Assembly (NCBI RefSeq): GCF_016901815.1
Contig: NZ_JACSNR010000005.1
Coordinates: 124,001 to 188,000 of the forward strand
DNA length: 64,000 bases
From: Hydrogenoanaerobacterium saccharovorans
GTDB lineage: Bacteria; Bacillota; Clostridia; Oscillospirales; Ruminococcaceae
Reading direction: 5' to 3'
The notes beneath the pieces were generated by a model. The model searched no databases and was not told the DNA's origin. It saw only the letters and a program-made list of their open reading frames with translations. This document shows positions 16,439-24,234 of this stretch, piece by piece; positions within the stretch are counted from its first letter, which is position 1, and each line of letters opens with the position of its first letter. The position numbers were made by a program, and so were the translations under genes.

Positions 16439-17243
16439 AGACATCACCATCGGGCAGTACTTCCCGGGGACCAGCCCCATCCACCGGATGGACCCCCGGG
16501 GCAAGATCATCTTCATGGCGATCTATATTGTGGAACTGTTCCTGGCAGGCAACCTGCAGGCTATGGCAGTTTCCGCTCTGTTTATCCTCTGCTGCTATAA
16601 GATCTCCGGTATTCCCATCAAAATGATGCTTAAGAGCATCAAGCCGGTGATCATGCTCATCGTCTTTACCGGTGTGCTGAATATGCTCTTTGTGGACGGC
16701 AATGTCCTGTTCCAGTTCGGCTTTATCCGCATCACCGATCAGGGTGTGTTCTATGCCATTGTCATGGCGGTGCGCATCATCTGTCTCATCGCCGGCACCA
16801 CCCTGCTGACCTATACCACTTCGCCCATCGTCCTCACCGACGGTCTGGAACGGCTGATGGAGCCCCTCAACAAGCTCCATGTGCCGGTGCATGAGATCTC
16901 GATGATGATGACCATCGCGCTGCGGTTCATTCCCACCCTCATTGAAGAGACCGATAAGATCATGTCGGCCCAGAAGGCACGGGGCGCCGATTTTGAAAGC
17001 GGCGGGCTCATGGACAAGGCCAGGAGCCTGGTGCCGATCATGGTGCCGCTGTTTGTGTCCTCCTTCCGCCGGGCCGATGAACTGGCGCTGGCAATGGAGT
17101 GCCGCTGCTATCATGGCGGAGCCGGGCGCACCCGGATGCGCCAGCTCAAATACCAGGGTGTGGACTATGCGGGCTTTGCCGTATCGCTGCTGGTACTGGC
17201 GGCAGTGGTAGCAGTGAACGCCTATTTCCCGTCCATTTACTAA
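16431..17243 (+). CDS. ecfT: ECF transporter transmembrane protein EcfT
   Basis: Membrane scaffold linking the ATPases to S components. It begins ITIGQYFPGTSPIHRMDPRGK, typical of EcfT (PGxSxxHRLDPRxK), has about five helices, and carries the coupling motifs QKARGAD and SSFRRADELALAMECR. 270 residues. Followed 13 bp later by truA, the usual Firmicutes neighbour. Confidence 0.96.
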   Translation: MLKDITIGQYFPGTSPIHRMDPRGKIIFMAIYIVELFLAGNLQAMAVSALFILCCYKISGIPIKMMLKSIKPVIMLIVFTGVLNMLFVDGNVLFQFGFIRITDQGVFYAIVMAVRIICLIAGTTLLTYTTSPIVLTDGLERLMEPLNKLHVPVHEISMMMTIALRFIPTLIEETDKIMSAQKARGADFESGGLMDKARSLVPIMVPLFVSSFRRADELALAMECRCYHGGAGRTRMRQLKYQGVDYAGFAVSLLVLAAVVAVNAYFPSIY

Positions 17244-17256
17244 AAGAGGAGGCACC

Positions 17257-18024
17257 ATGAGAAATCTGCTGCTGCATATCGCCTATAACGGTTCCCGGTA
17301 CCATGGGTACCAGGTGCAGCAGAACGCCGTTTCGGTAGCGGGGACCTTCCAGCCGGTGCTGGAAAAGATCCTGGCTGAGAAGGTGCAGCTCAAGGGCTGC
17401 TCTCGGACAGATACCGGCGTTCATGCCAACGACTTTGCTGTGTCGTTCAAGACCAACTGCCGCATCCCCTGTGAAGGGCTGGTGCGGGCACTCAACAACG
17501 ATCTCCCGCCGGATATGGCGGCGCTGCGCTGTGAGGAAGTGGACGAGGAATTCCATGCCCGGTACAGCTGTACCGGCAAGCGGTATATCTACAAGATCCG
17601 CAACAGTGAGATCCGCAGTCCCTTTGAACAGGATCAGGTGTGGGTATACTACAAGTACCCCATCGATGCCGAGGCGCTGAATGTCGCCGCTCAGGGGTTC
17701 ATCGGAACCTATGACTATCAGGCGTTCTGCAGTCCCGGGGGCAGTGTGGAGGACACAGTGCGCACCATCTATGAATTCACCGTCCGCCGGGATGGGGAGA
17801 TGGTGGAATTTTCTGTGACCGGCAGCGGGTTCCTGTACAACATGGTGCGCATCATGGTGGGAACGCTGCTGGCAGCAGGCATGGGGAAGATCCCCTGTAC
17901 GCCCGAAGCGATCCGGGCCATTGTTCTGAGCAAAAACCGTGCCCGAGCCGGCGGAAGGGTTCCGCCCTGCGGGTTGTATCTGGATAAGGTGTACTATGAG
18001 CCGATCGAAGGACAACAGAGCTGA
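17257..18024 (+). CDS. truA: tRNA pseudouridine(38-40) synthase
   Basis: Makes pseudouridine in the anticodon arm of tRNA. The catalytic Asp52 lies in CSRTDTGVHA. Also seen are NGSRYHGYQVQ, FHARYSCTGKRYIY and FLYNMVRIMVGTLL. Ribosome site AGAGGAGG. The 255-residue length is normal. Its last bases overlap the start of the DUF5711 gene. Confidence 0.97.
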   Translation: MRNLLLHIAYNGSRYHGYQVQQNAVSVAGTFQPVLEKILAEKVQLKGCSRTDTGVHANDFAVSFKTNCRIPCEGLVRALNNDLPPDMAALRCEEVDEEFHARYSCTGKRYIYKIRNSEIRSPFEQDQVWVYYKYPIDAEALNVAAQGFIGTYDYQAFCSPGGSVEDTVRTIYEFTVRRDGEMVEFSVTGSGFLYNMVRIMVGTLLAAGMGKIPCTPEAIRAIVLSKNRARAGGRVPPCGLYLDKVYYEPIEGQQS

Positions 18025-19201
18025 AAATATCACCGATCTGCGGCAGCTCCGGAAGGAGCGCAGCCGCCGGCGCGCCTGGAAGCGTCTGGGGATCTTCCTG
18101 GGCATCCTGCTGGGTGCCTGGCTGGTTGTCAGCGGCGTCCAGGGCTTTTTCAGCGGAACCTACATCGAGGACATCAACAGTTTCCTGGCGATGTACCTGC
18201 CCGGCGATGGCTTCCCGGTGGAGGTCACCGGGTCGGATGTGGTGAGCCTGCAGAATGCCGGAGGAGATCTGGCGGTCATCGGACAGAACCGGGTGCTGTA
18301 CTATAACCCCAATGGACGGAAGGTGCGGGAGATCCGCCACAACCTCTACAATGTGGACGGCACCTGCTACCGCTCCAAAACGCTGCTCTATGACCGGGGC
18401 GGCAACGATCTGAAGGTGTACAGCGGGGAGAAGGAGCTCTTTTCCCAGAGCTATGCCAAGTCCATCTACTGCGCGGAACTCAGCAGTTCCGGCAGTCTGG
18501 CAGTGGCGACCCGGTCGGATACCCATACTTCCCAGGTGACCGTCTACAATGACAAATTCGCCTCCATCTATGAGTGGTACTCAGCGGAGGGGTATGTGCT
18601 GGATCTCTGTCTGCCTGCCTCGGGCGAGGTGCTGGCTGCCGCCACCCTGGAAGCCCAGGACGGACAGCTGGTGAGCAGCGTCAATCTGCTGGACCTGACC
18701 CGGAAGCAGGAGACCCGCCGGATGGACTTCACCGGAGAGATCATTGTGGATATGGCGGTATCGGGCGGGGATCAGAACCTCTATGTCCTCACCGACAAAA
18801 AGTTCTATGAGATCTCCCTTTCGGCGGCAACGGTGCTGAATACCTATGATTTCAGTGCCCAGGGCCTGTGGTATTACCACTTTGACGAGGGGATCTTCAC
18901 CCTGGTCACCGGCAACTATGTGGAGGAGCGCAGCCTGAATGTGCTGCGCCTGACCCCGGGCTTTGCCGAGCCGCGGTACGCAGCCTGTACGGATCATTTC
19001 ATCGATGTGCGTTCCGATTCGGGACACACCTATGTCCTCACCGACAATGAACTGCATGTCTATGACGCGCAGATGCAGCCGGAGGCAGTTTACGATACGC
19101 CGGACGCCAGTTCGCTGGAACTCATCGGCGATGATGTATACTATCTCACCGGCAGCAGTCTGGAAAAACTCAGTCACCAGCAGCAAAAAGAGGAGGAATA
19201 A
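17996..19201 (+). CDS. DUF5711 family membrane-anchored protein
   Basis: 401 residues: a basic cytoplasmic N-terminus (RKERSRRRAWKR), one membrane helix (31-50), then an extracellular domain with many repeated short beta strands (DLAVIGQNRVLYYN, SGSLAVATRSDTH, GDQNLYVLTDKKFYEI, DDVYYLTGSSLEKL), suggesting a beta-propeller. I assign DUF5711 on this architecture. ATG 17996 overlaps truA by 29 bases. It sits between truA and a CvpA-family protein, a combination repeatedly seen in Ruminococcaceae. Function unknown. Confidence 0.75.
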   Translation: MSRSKDNRAENITDLRQLRKERSRRRAWKRLGIFLGILLGAWLVVSGVQGFFSGTYIEDINSFLAMYLPGDGFPVEVTGSDVVSLQNAGGDLAVIGQNRVLYYNPNGRKVREIRHNLYNVDGTCYRSKTLLYDRGGNDLKVYSGEKELFSQSYAKSIYCAELSSSGSLAVATRSDTHTSQVTVYNDKFASIYEWYSAEGYVLDLCLPASGEVLAAATLEAQDGQLVSSVNLLDLTRKQETRRMDFTGEIIVDMAVSGGDQNLYVLTDKKFYEISLSAATVLNTYDFSAQGLWYYHFDEGIFTLVTGNYVEERSLNVLRLTPGFAEPRYAACTDHFIDVRSDSGHTYVLTDNELHVYDAQMQPEAVYDTPDASSLELIGDDVYYLTGSSLEKLSHQQQKEEE

Positions 19202-19246
19202 TCAGCTTCTCTGCCGCTGCAAACTCTATTGAATCTGGAGGTGTCC

Positions 19247-19960
19247 ATGAATATTGCTTCTATCCTGATGGATCTGGCTGTGGTATTGATTGTAATCTGG
19301 CAGGTACGCCGGGGCTATCACAACGGCCTGATGCGTATGCTGATCGAATGCCTTTCCTGGCTGGCAGCCGCTGTACTGGCTGTGATGATCAGCTATGCCA
19401 TCTCCGGTACCATCTATGATATGTTCTTTGCGGGCCGCATCACCGAGGCGGTCACCAACGCCATCCTGGAAGCCGGTTCGCCCGAGGCCTTTGCTGGCTC
19501 CCTGGAACAGACCCTGGCCTCCATGCCTGAGGCCATCCGTTCGGCGGCGGAATTCCTGATGGGCGGTGTGGATCTCTCCGCAGTGACTTCGGCACAGGCC
19601 GCGGAGCTGGCCCAGACAGTCACCGACTCCATTGTACGTCCGCTGATCACTTCGGCCATCCAGCTGGTGAGTTTCCTGATCCTGTTCGCCCTGGGGCTGA
19701 TGGTTCTGCACATTGTCGCCATTGCGTTCGGTGCCTTCAACTCCATTCCGCTGGTGGGCGGCATCAACCGGGCTCTGGGCGGTGTGTTCGGACTGGTCAA
19801 GGCGGCGGCGATCCTGTTTATCCTCACCCTGGTGCTGCAGTTCTACTTCACCTTCGGCACTCCGTCGGGTGTGCTGACACCCGCTGCGGTGCAGGAGAGC
19901 TTCCTCACCGAAATTTTCTATGACAACAATCCGCTTTCCCACTTCCTGAATGTGGGTTAA
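19247..19960 (+). CDS. CvpA family membrane protein
   Basis: Integral membrane protein of about 237 residues. The N-terminus MNIASILMDLAVVLIVIWQVRRGYHNGLMR and the later VSFLILFALGLMVLH and NSIPLVGGINRALGGVFGLVKAAAILFIL match the CvpA/colicin V production family: two helices, a variable loop, two helices. The loop at 70-130 is unusually long. ATG follows CTGGAGGTG. The precise role of CvpA proteins in Firmicutes is unclear. Last gene of the ruvC-to-cvpA run. Confidence 0.85.
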   Translation: MNIASILMDLAVVLIVIWQVRRGYHNGLMRMLIECLSWLAAAVLAVMISYAISGTIYDMFFAGRITEAVTNAILEAGSPEAFAGSLEQTLASMPEAIRSAAEFLMGGVDLSAVTSAQAAELAQTVTDSIVRPLITSAIQLVSFLILFALGLMVLHIVAIAFGAFNSIPLVGGINRALGGVFGLVKAAAILFILTLVLQFYFTFGTPSGVLTPAAVQESFLTEIFYDNNPLSHFLNVG

Positions 19961-19998
19961 GCAATTATACCATTTTACTGGTATTTCATGGCATAATA

Positions 19999-20007
19999 TG
20001 GTATACT
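19999..20007 (+). promoter_or_regulatory. Extended -10 promoter before pgsA
   Basis: TGGTATACT in ATATGGTATACTG, about 105 bp before the start codon. No good -35 box was seen. Confidence 0.5.
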
Positions 20008-20111
20008 GAAAACAAGCTGAACAGAGCCGCTTCCACAAGCGGCAGAAGAGCGGGTCGCAGGGGGGCGGCACGGTCGATGGCAGCCACTTTGATCTGGAAA
20101 GGAGCCATTCT

Positions 20112-20672
20112 GTGACTATCCCAAACTGTATTTCGCTGTTCCGTATTTTTCTGGTGCCCTGCTTTGCCTGGGTGTTCCTCACTGCCAGCCTGCCGGAGGA
20201 CTTCACACTGGCGGCTGTGCTGCTGGTGGTGTCCGCTGTCTCGGATCTGCTGGACGGCTGGATCGCCCGGCGCTTCCACATGACCAGCAAGCTGGGCAAG
20301 ATCCTGGACCCGGCAGCTGACAAGCTCACCCTGTTCGGGGTGTTTGTCTGCATGTGGGCCCGGTATCCGGGATTCTGGCCGCTGTACAGCCTGTTCATTG
20401 CCAAGGAACTGCTGATGGCTGCCGCCAGTGTGTTGATCCTGCGCCGCAACCATGAGATCGAGGCGTCCCATTGGTTCGGGAAGCTCTATACACTGGTCTT
20501 TTATGTGGTGTCGGTGATCTCTGTGCTGGATACCCGTCCGGTGTCCCTGCTGCGTCTGGGATTCTGGTGGGGCATGAGCCTCTTTACTATTGGCTGTTTC
20601 GCGCTCTATATCCCGGTATTTGTCCGGCAGTGGCAGTCGCAGAACGACTCGGAACCGCTTGGACAGGGCTGA
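20112..20672 (+). CDS. pgsA: CDP-alcohol phosphatidyltransferase (phosphatidylglycerophosphate synthase-like)
   Basis: Membrane enzyme of phospholipid synthesis, most likely joining CDP-diacylglycerol and glycerol-3-phosphate. The CDP-OH-P motif is complete: Asp45, Asp48-Gly49, Ala52-Arg53, Gly62, Asp66 and Asp70 (SDLLDGWIARR... GKILDPAADK). N-terminal MTIPNCISLFRIFLVP is typical of PgsA. The start is GTG behind GGAAAGGAG. The C-terminal half is shorter and more divergent than in classical PgsA, so another polar head group remains possible. Confidence 0.85.
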   Translation: MTIPNCISLFRIFLVPCFAWVFLTASLPEDFTLAAVLLVVSAVSDLLDGWIARRFHMTSKLGKILDPAADKLTLFGVFVCMWARYPGFWPLYSLFIAKELLMAAASVLILRRNHEIEASHWFGKLYTLVFYVVSVISVLDTRPVSLLRLGFWWGMSLFTIGCFALYIPVFVRQWQSQNDSEPLGQG

Positions 20673-20674
20673 GA

Positions 20675-20699
20675 TTAGCACTCTCAGCATGAGTGTGAC
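20675..20699. promoter_or_regulatory. Degenerate CIRCE-like inverted repeat
   Basis: TTAGCACTC (a perfect left CIRCE half) is followed after seven bases by GAGTGTGAC, matching six of nine of the right half. The standard spacing is nine. It lies between pgsA and the ClpE-like gene, so HrcA-type heat-shock control is possible but the site is imperfect. Confidence 0.4.
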
Positions 20700-20752
20700 A
20701 ACAATTTAATTGTTTTTGTCAGAATTGTCATTTTCTGTTCATATCCCATCGC

Positions 20753-20758
20753 TATAAT
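20753..20758 (+). promoter_or_regulatory. -10 box of the ClpE-like gene
   Basis: TATAAT about 105 bp before the start codon. The best -35 candidate TTGTCA (20725-20730) is 22 bp away, so the promoter is suboptimal or activator-dependent. Confidence 0.45.
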
Positions 20759-20782
20759 ACCATTGTGAGCAGGAATGTTCCG

Positions 20783-20815
20783 GACCTGTTTTCACCCTCC
20801 GGTGAAGGACAGGTC
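20783..20815 (+). promoter_or_regulatory. Leader hairpin of the ClpE-like gene
   Basis: GACCTG...CAGGTC with an inner TTCACC...GGTGAA stem, followed by TTTGC. It resembles an attenuator or stabilising hairpin in the 5' leader. Confidence 0.45.
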
Positions 20816-20863
20816 TTTGCTATATAAAAATAACGCGGCTTCCGGGCTGCGGGAGGAGGGCCT

Positions 20864-23140
20864 ATGAAGAATTTTATGTGTACCCGCTGTCACAAGCGGC
20901 CTGCGGTGATCTTTATGAGCCGTATGGAAAACGGACAGATGGTCAACGAGGGGCTGTGCCTGCAGTGTGCCAAGGAACTGGGAATCCCTCAGGTCAAGGA
21001 TCTGATCGACCGCATGGGCATATCGGATGAGGATATTGAGTCCATGAGCAATCAGATCATGGATATGATGGGGGACGAGGACGGGTTCGAACCGGGCGGC
21101 GCTATGCCGTTCCCGATGATGAATATGTTCGGCGGCCCGCTTCAGCAGGAGGAGGAAAATCTCCCGGCTGAACCCGAGGAACCGGCTTCGGATGAACCGG
21201 GTACTCCGGCCCAGGAGAAAAAGCGCCGGAAGATGAAATATCTGGACAGCTACTGCGAGAACCTTAACGACAAGGTGCGGCAGGGCAAGGTGGACCGGAT
21301 CATCGGACGGGACAGCGAGATCTACCGGGTGATGCAGATCCTCAACCGCCGTACCAAGAACAATCCCTGCCTGATCGGTGAGCCCGGCGTGGGCAAGACC
21401 GCCATTGCCGAGGGCATTGCCCAGCGGCTGGTGGAGGGCAAGGTCCCGCCCAGCCTGCTGGATAAAGAGATCTGGCTGCTGGATCTCACTGCCCTGGTGG
21501 CAGGCACCCAGTTCCGGGGCCAGTTCGAAAGCCGGGTCAAGGGCCTGGTGGAAGATGTCAAGAAGGCGGGCAATGTGATCCTCTTCATTGATGAGATCCA
21601 CAACCTGGTGGGAGCCGGCGATGCGGAAGGCTCGATGAATGCCGCCAATATCCTCAAGCCGGCGCTGTCCCGGGGCGAGATTCAGGTCATCGGCGCCACC
21701 ACCTTTGATGAGTACCGCAGCCACATCGAAAAGGATGCGGCTCTGGAGCGCCGGTTCCAGCCTGTAACGGTAAATGAGCCGTCCATCGAGGACTCGGTAC
21801 AGGTGCTGGAGGGCATCAAGCAGTATTATGAGAACTACCATCATGTGAAGATCAGCGACGAGATCGTGCGCCGCTGCGTGGTGATGGCAGAGCGGTATAT
21901 CACCGACCGGTACCTGCCGGACAAGGCCATCGACCTGATGGATGAGGCCGCTTCCTGCTGCAATATGGAGAACAAGAAGCTGATTGAATACAGTGAGCTC
22001 AGCCGCAAGCTGGAGCGTCTGGATCAGCAGGAAACCGAGATGCAGCAGGCCGAGAATGTGGACTATGAAAAGCTGGCAGAACTGCGCAGCGAACGCCTGC
22101 GGCTCAAGGATCAGGCAGAGGCAGTGGAGCAGGAAGCCCTCTCCGCGGAGGTGACTGTGGACCATGTCGCCAAGGTCATCGAGCTGTGGACCGGCATTCC
22201 GGCCTCCAAGATCAAGGAGACTGAGCTGGCAAAGGTTGCCGGCCTGGCAGATGCCCTGAAAAAGAAGGTCATCGGTCAGGATGAGGCTGTGGATCTGGTG
22301 GCAGCAGCCATCCGCCGCAGCCGGGTACAGATCAGCCCCAGACGGCGTCCGGCCTCCTTCATCTTTGTCGGACCCACCGGTGTGGGCAAGACCGAGCTGG
22401 TCAAGGTGCTGGCTTCCGAGCTGTTTGACACCGCCGACCCGCTGATCCGCCTGGATATGTCCGAGTATATGGAGAAGCATTCGGTTTCCAAGATCGTCGG
22501 TTCGCCGCCCGGATATGTGGGCTATGACGAGGCCGGACAGCTCACCGAAAAGGTGCGCCGCAAGCCCTATTCGGTAGTGCTGTTTGATGAGATCGAAAAG
22601 GCCCATCCCGATGTGCTCAACATTCTGCTTCAGATCCTGGACGAGGGCCGGATCACCGATTCCCACGGGCGGACGGTGTCCTTTGAGAACACCGTCATTG
22701 TGATGACTTCCAATGCCGGAAGCAATGTGCGCAGCTCTGCCATGGGCTTCAACCGCACAGCGGAAGAGGCGGAGAAGAACCGTGTCATGAAGGCGCTGGG
22801 CGACTTCCTCCGTCCCGAGTTCCTGGGGCGTGTGGATGAGATCGTGGTGTTCCGGGCTCTGGACGAGAACGACTACACCCGCATCGCTGGCCTGCTGCTG
22901 GACGAGATCAAGGGTCCCATGCAGGAGAAAGGCATCCTCTTCGGCTATGATGAGGACGCTGCCCGCCTGATTGCCAGGAAGTCCTTCGGCGACCGGAGCG
23001 GCGGCCGTGCCATCCGGCGGACCATCCGCCGGGAGGTGGAGGACCGCATCGCCGAGCTGCTGGTGGAGCGTGCCGGTGATCCTCCGGCGATGCTGAAGGT
23101 CACTGCCGGAGGTGATGAGATCCGCCTGACCTATGCCTGA
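20864..23140 (+). CDS. clpE: ClpE-like ATP-dependent Clp protease ATPase
   Basis: Hexameric AAA+ unfoldase that feeds ClpP. The N-terminus is a zinc finger (Cys6-x2-Cys9 ... Cys32-x2-Cys35) instead of the ClpN repeats, the ClpE hallmark. The first AAA+ domain has GEPGVGKT (near 173) and Walker [17 protein letters not shown] short middle domain with coiled-coil character (EYSELSRKLERLDQQETEMQQ) follows. The second AAA+ domain has GPTGVGKTE (near 503) and LFDEIEKAHPDV. A clear ClpP-binding IGF/LGF loop was not pinned down by eye. About 758 residues. It sits alone behind a leader with a CIRCE-like site and is closed by a terminator. Confidence 0.85.
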   Translation: MKNFMCTRCHKRPAVIFMSRMENGQMVNEGLCLQCAKELGIPQVKDLIDRMGISDEDIESMSNQIMDMMGDEDGFEPGGAMPFPMMNMFGGPLQQEEENLPAEPEEPASDEPGTPAQEKKRRKMKYLDSYCENLNDKVRQGKVDRIIGRDSEIYRVMQILNRRTKNNPCLIGEPGVGKTAIAEGIAQRLVEGKVPPSLLDKEIWLLDLTALVAGTQFRGQFESRVKGLVEDVKKAGNVILFIDEIHNLVGAGDAEGSMNAANILKPALSRGEIQVIGATTFDEYRSHIEKDAALERRFQPVTVNEPSIEDSVQVLEGIKQYYENYHHVKISDEIVRRCVVMAERYITDRYLPDKAIDLMDEAASCCNMENKKLIEYSELSRKLERLDQQETEMQQAENVDYEKLAELRSERLRLKDQAEAVEQEALSAEVTVDHVAKVIELWTGIPASKIKETELAKVAGLADALKKKVIGQDEAVDLVAAAIRRSRVQISPRRRPASFIFVGPTGVGKTELVKVLASELFDTADPLIRLDMSEYMEKHSVSKIVGSPPGYVGYDEAGQLTEKVRRKPYSVVLFDEIEKAHPDVLNILLQILDEGRITDSHGRTVSFENTVIVMTSNAGSNVRSSAMGFNRTAEEAEKNRVMKALGDFLRPEFLGRVDEIVVFRALDENDYTRIAGLLLDEIKGPMQEKGILFGYDEDAARLIARKSFGDRSGGRAIRRTIRREVEDRIAELLVERAGDPPAMLKVTAGGDEIRLTYA

Positions 23141-23162
23141 TGAAAGAGAGATAGAACAAAAC

Positions 23163-23203
23163 AAAAAGGGCGTGCCCCCATGAAAGAGGGGGTACGCCCT
23201 TTT
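23163..23203. terminator. Bidirectional intrinsic terminator
   Basis: AAAAAGGGCGTGCCCCC pairs with GGGGGTACGCCCTTTT. It separates the ClpE-like gene from the convergent DUF3139 gene. Confidence 0.9.
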
Positions 23204-23212
23204 ATTATGCAC

Positions 23213-23590
23213 TTATTCTGTGGGCTGGAGTGCGAATTTCCAGGGGAGGGGGGGATATATCAGCGACGAATGGTCTGTGATACTGCAATTTTGCTCATCA
23301 TAGACGATGAGCATCATTGCGTGATATCCCCATCTGTTTTTGAAAAAGTATTGGTACTGATACCGCAACCCTGGTGCCTCTTTGTAATGGACAACAATGT
23401 AGTAAGAATTTTGTGTATACTCTTTCTGATAAGTAAGAGAGAGGAAAGAATTAGGATCCACTCCCTGCAGCTGTGTGTAAGCCTCAAAAGTCCGCTCTGC
23501 ATAGTGCCGCTGATACGGGAAGGAAAAGAGCAGCCAGCCGGCAAGGAACAAAGTGACGCAAAGCAGTGCGCCGATCAGATAGCGTTTCAT
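23213..23590 (-). CDS. Small membrane-anchored protein, probable DUF3139
   Basis: 125 residues with an N-terminal helix (RYLIGALLCVTLFLAGWLLFSF), then an extracellular domain with AYTQLQGVD, LTYQKEYTQNSYYIVVHYK and GLRYQYQYFF, resembling the DUF3139 pattern of Bacilli and Clostridia. The last stretch has NRWGYHAMMLIVYDE. Function unknown. Starts three bases after the stop of the gene upstream on this strand, forming a two-gene operon. Base composition is visibly more AT-rich than the surrounding genes. Confidence 0.6.
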   Translation of the reverse strand: MKRYLIGALLCVTLFLAGWLLFSFPYQRHYAERTFEAYTQLQGVDPNSFLSLTYQKEYTQNSYYIVVHYKEAPGLRYQYQYFFKNRWGYHAMMLIVYDEQNCSITDHSSLIYPPLPWKFALQPTE

Positions 23591-23593
23591 AAG

Positions 23594-23989
23594 TCACAAC
23601 CATTCCTGAACAAGGTCGAGATTGTGGATCGTATCCGGAAGGGAGTAGGGGAGCCGTACGCCCCAGGTGGGTCCGTTTGCGGCAGATGGAGTATGACCGT
23701 AATAATAAGCCTGCCAAACCAGTTTGGAGCAGTAGGTTTCGTCTGTAGATTCCAAGTCCATCGTAATTACATATTCGGCATCAGAATCCTTGTATGTGTC
23801 CTCTGCCCACTGCGCCGCATCTTCAGTAATGGAAGAATCGCTATGGCGATAAACTTTGTTCCAGCCTTCATCATATTGCAGATATGCTCCATCTGGCATT
23901 GTGCTATCCATTTGGGGGCCGGCAAAGGCTGTGGCTGTCATCGCAAAGAGCATCACAGCAGAAACTAACAAACTAACGATTCGCTTCAT
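23594..23989 (-). CDS. Secreted YiiX/NlpC-P60-like fragment lacking its His motif
   Basis: 131 residues: a signal peptide (KRIVSLLVSAVMLFAMTATAFA), then a region ending in TYCSKLVWQAYYYG, which looks like the catalytic Cys segment of permuted NlpC/P60 (YiiX/YebB-like) hydrolases. ITEDAAQWAEDTY fits the helix that precedes it in such proteins. The usual upstream GH[AV]xIV histidine strand is missing between the signal peptide and residue 45, so the protein appears internally shortened or inactive. It heads the operon with the DUF3139 gene. AT-richer composition suggests recent acquisition. Confidence 0.6.
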   Translation of the reverse strand: MKRIVSLLVSAVMLFAMTATAFAGPQMDSTMPDGAYLQYDEGWNKVYRHSDSSITEDAAQWAEDTYKDSDAEYVITMDLESTDETYCSKLVWQAYYYGHTPSAANGPTWGVRLPYSLPDTIHNLDLVQEWL

Positions 23990-24167
23990 ATTTTACGCAT
24001 CCATTTATTATAAGTATTGAATCATATTATTCAACAAATGTCAATAAAAATATGAAAATCATACAGTGTATGCGCTTTTCTTTTGAATGTGCAGGCGTTT
24101 AGCGGGCAGCAGTCCGTATTTACGCACGCGGCACATGGCCGAACACACAGGGGTATGTCCGCCGCGC
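23990..24167. other. Intergenic, AT-rich, no gene seen
   Basis: Contains the upstream region of the secreted-fragment gene, with an AT-rich stretch 24000-24080 that may include its promoter. No open frame with a ribosome site was found. Confidence 0.5.
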
Positions 24168-24199
24168 AAAAAATCCCCCGGCCGGGCCGGGGGATTTTT
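24168..24199 (-). terminator. Intrinsic terminator
   Basis: AAAAAATCCCCCGGCC pairs with GGCCGGGGGATTTTT, positioned just past the end of the minus-strand permease gene and usable in both directions. Confidence 0.9.
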
Positions 24200-24234
24200 A
24201 CTGTATAGGATGGATGGGATTTTGCTGTGGCTTC

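Noticed and set aside
20675-20699. Canonical CIRCE operator
   Set aside because: Spacing is seven rather than nine and the right half matches poorly, so it is listed only as CIRCE-like.
20792-23212. Long minus-strand open frame opposite the ClpE-like gene
   Set aside because: Shadow of the AAA+ gene caused by codon bias; it spans the leader and terminators of real genes.
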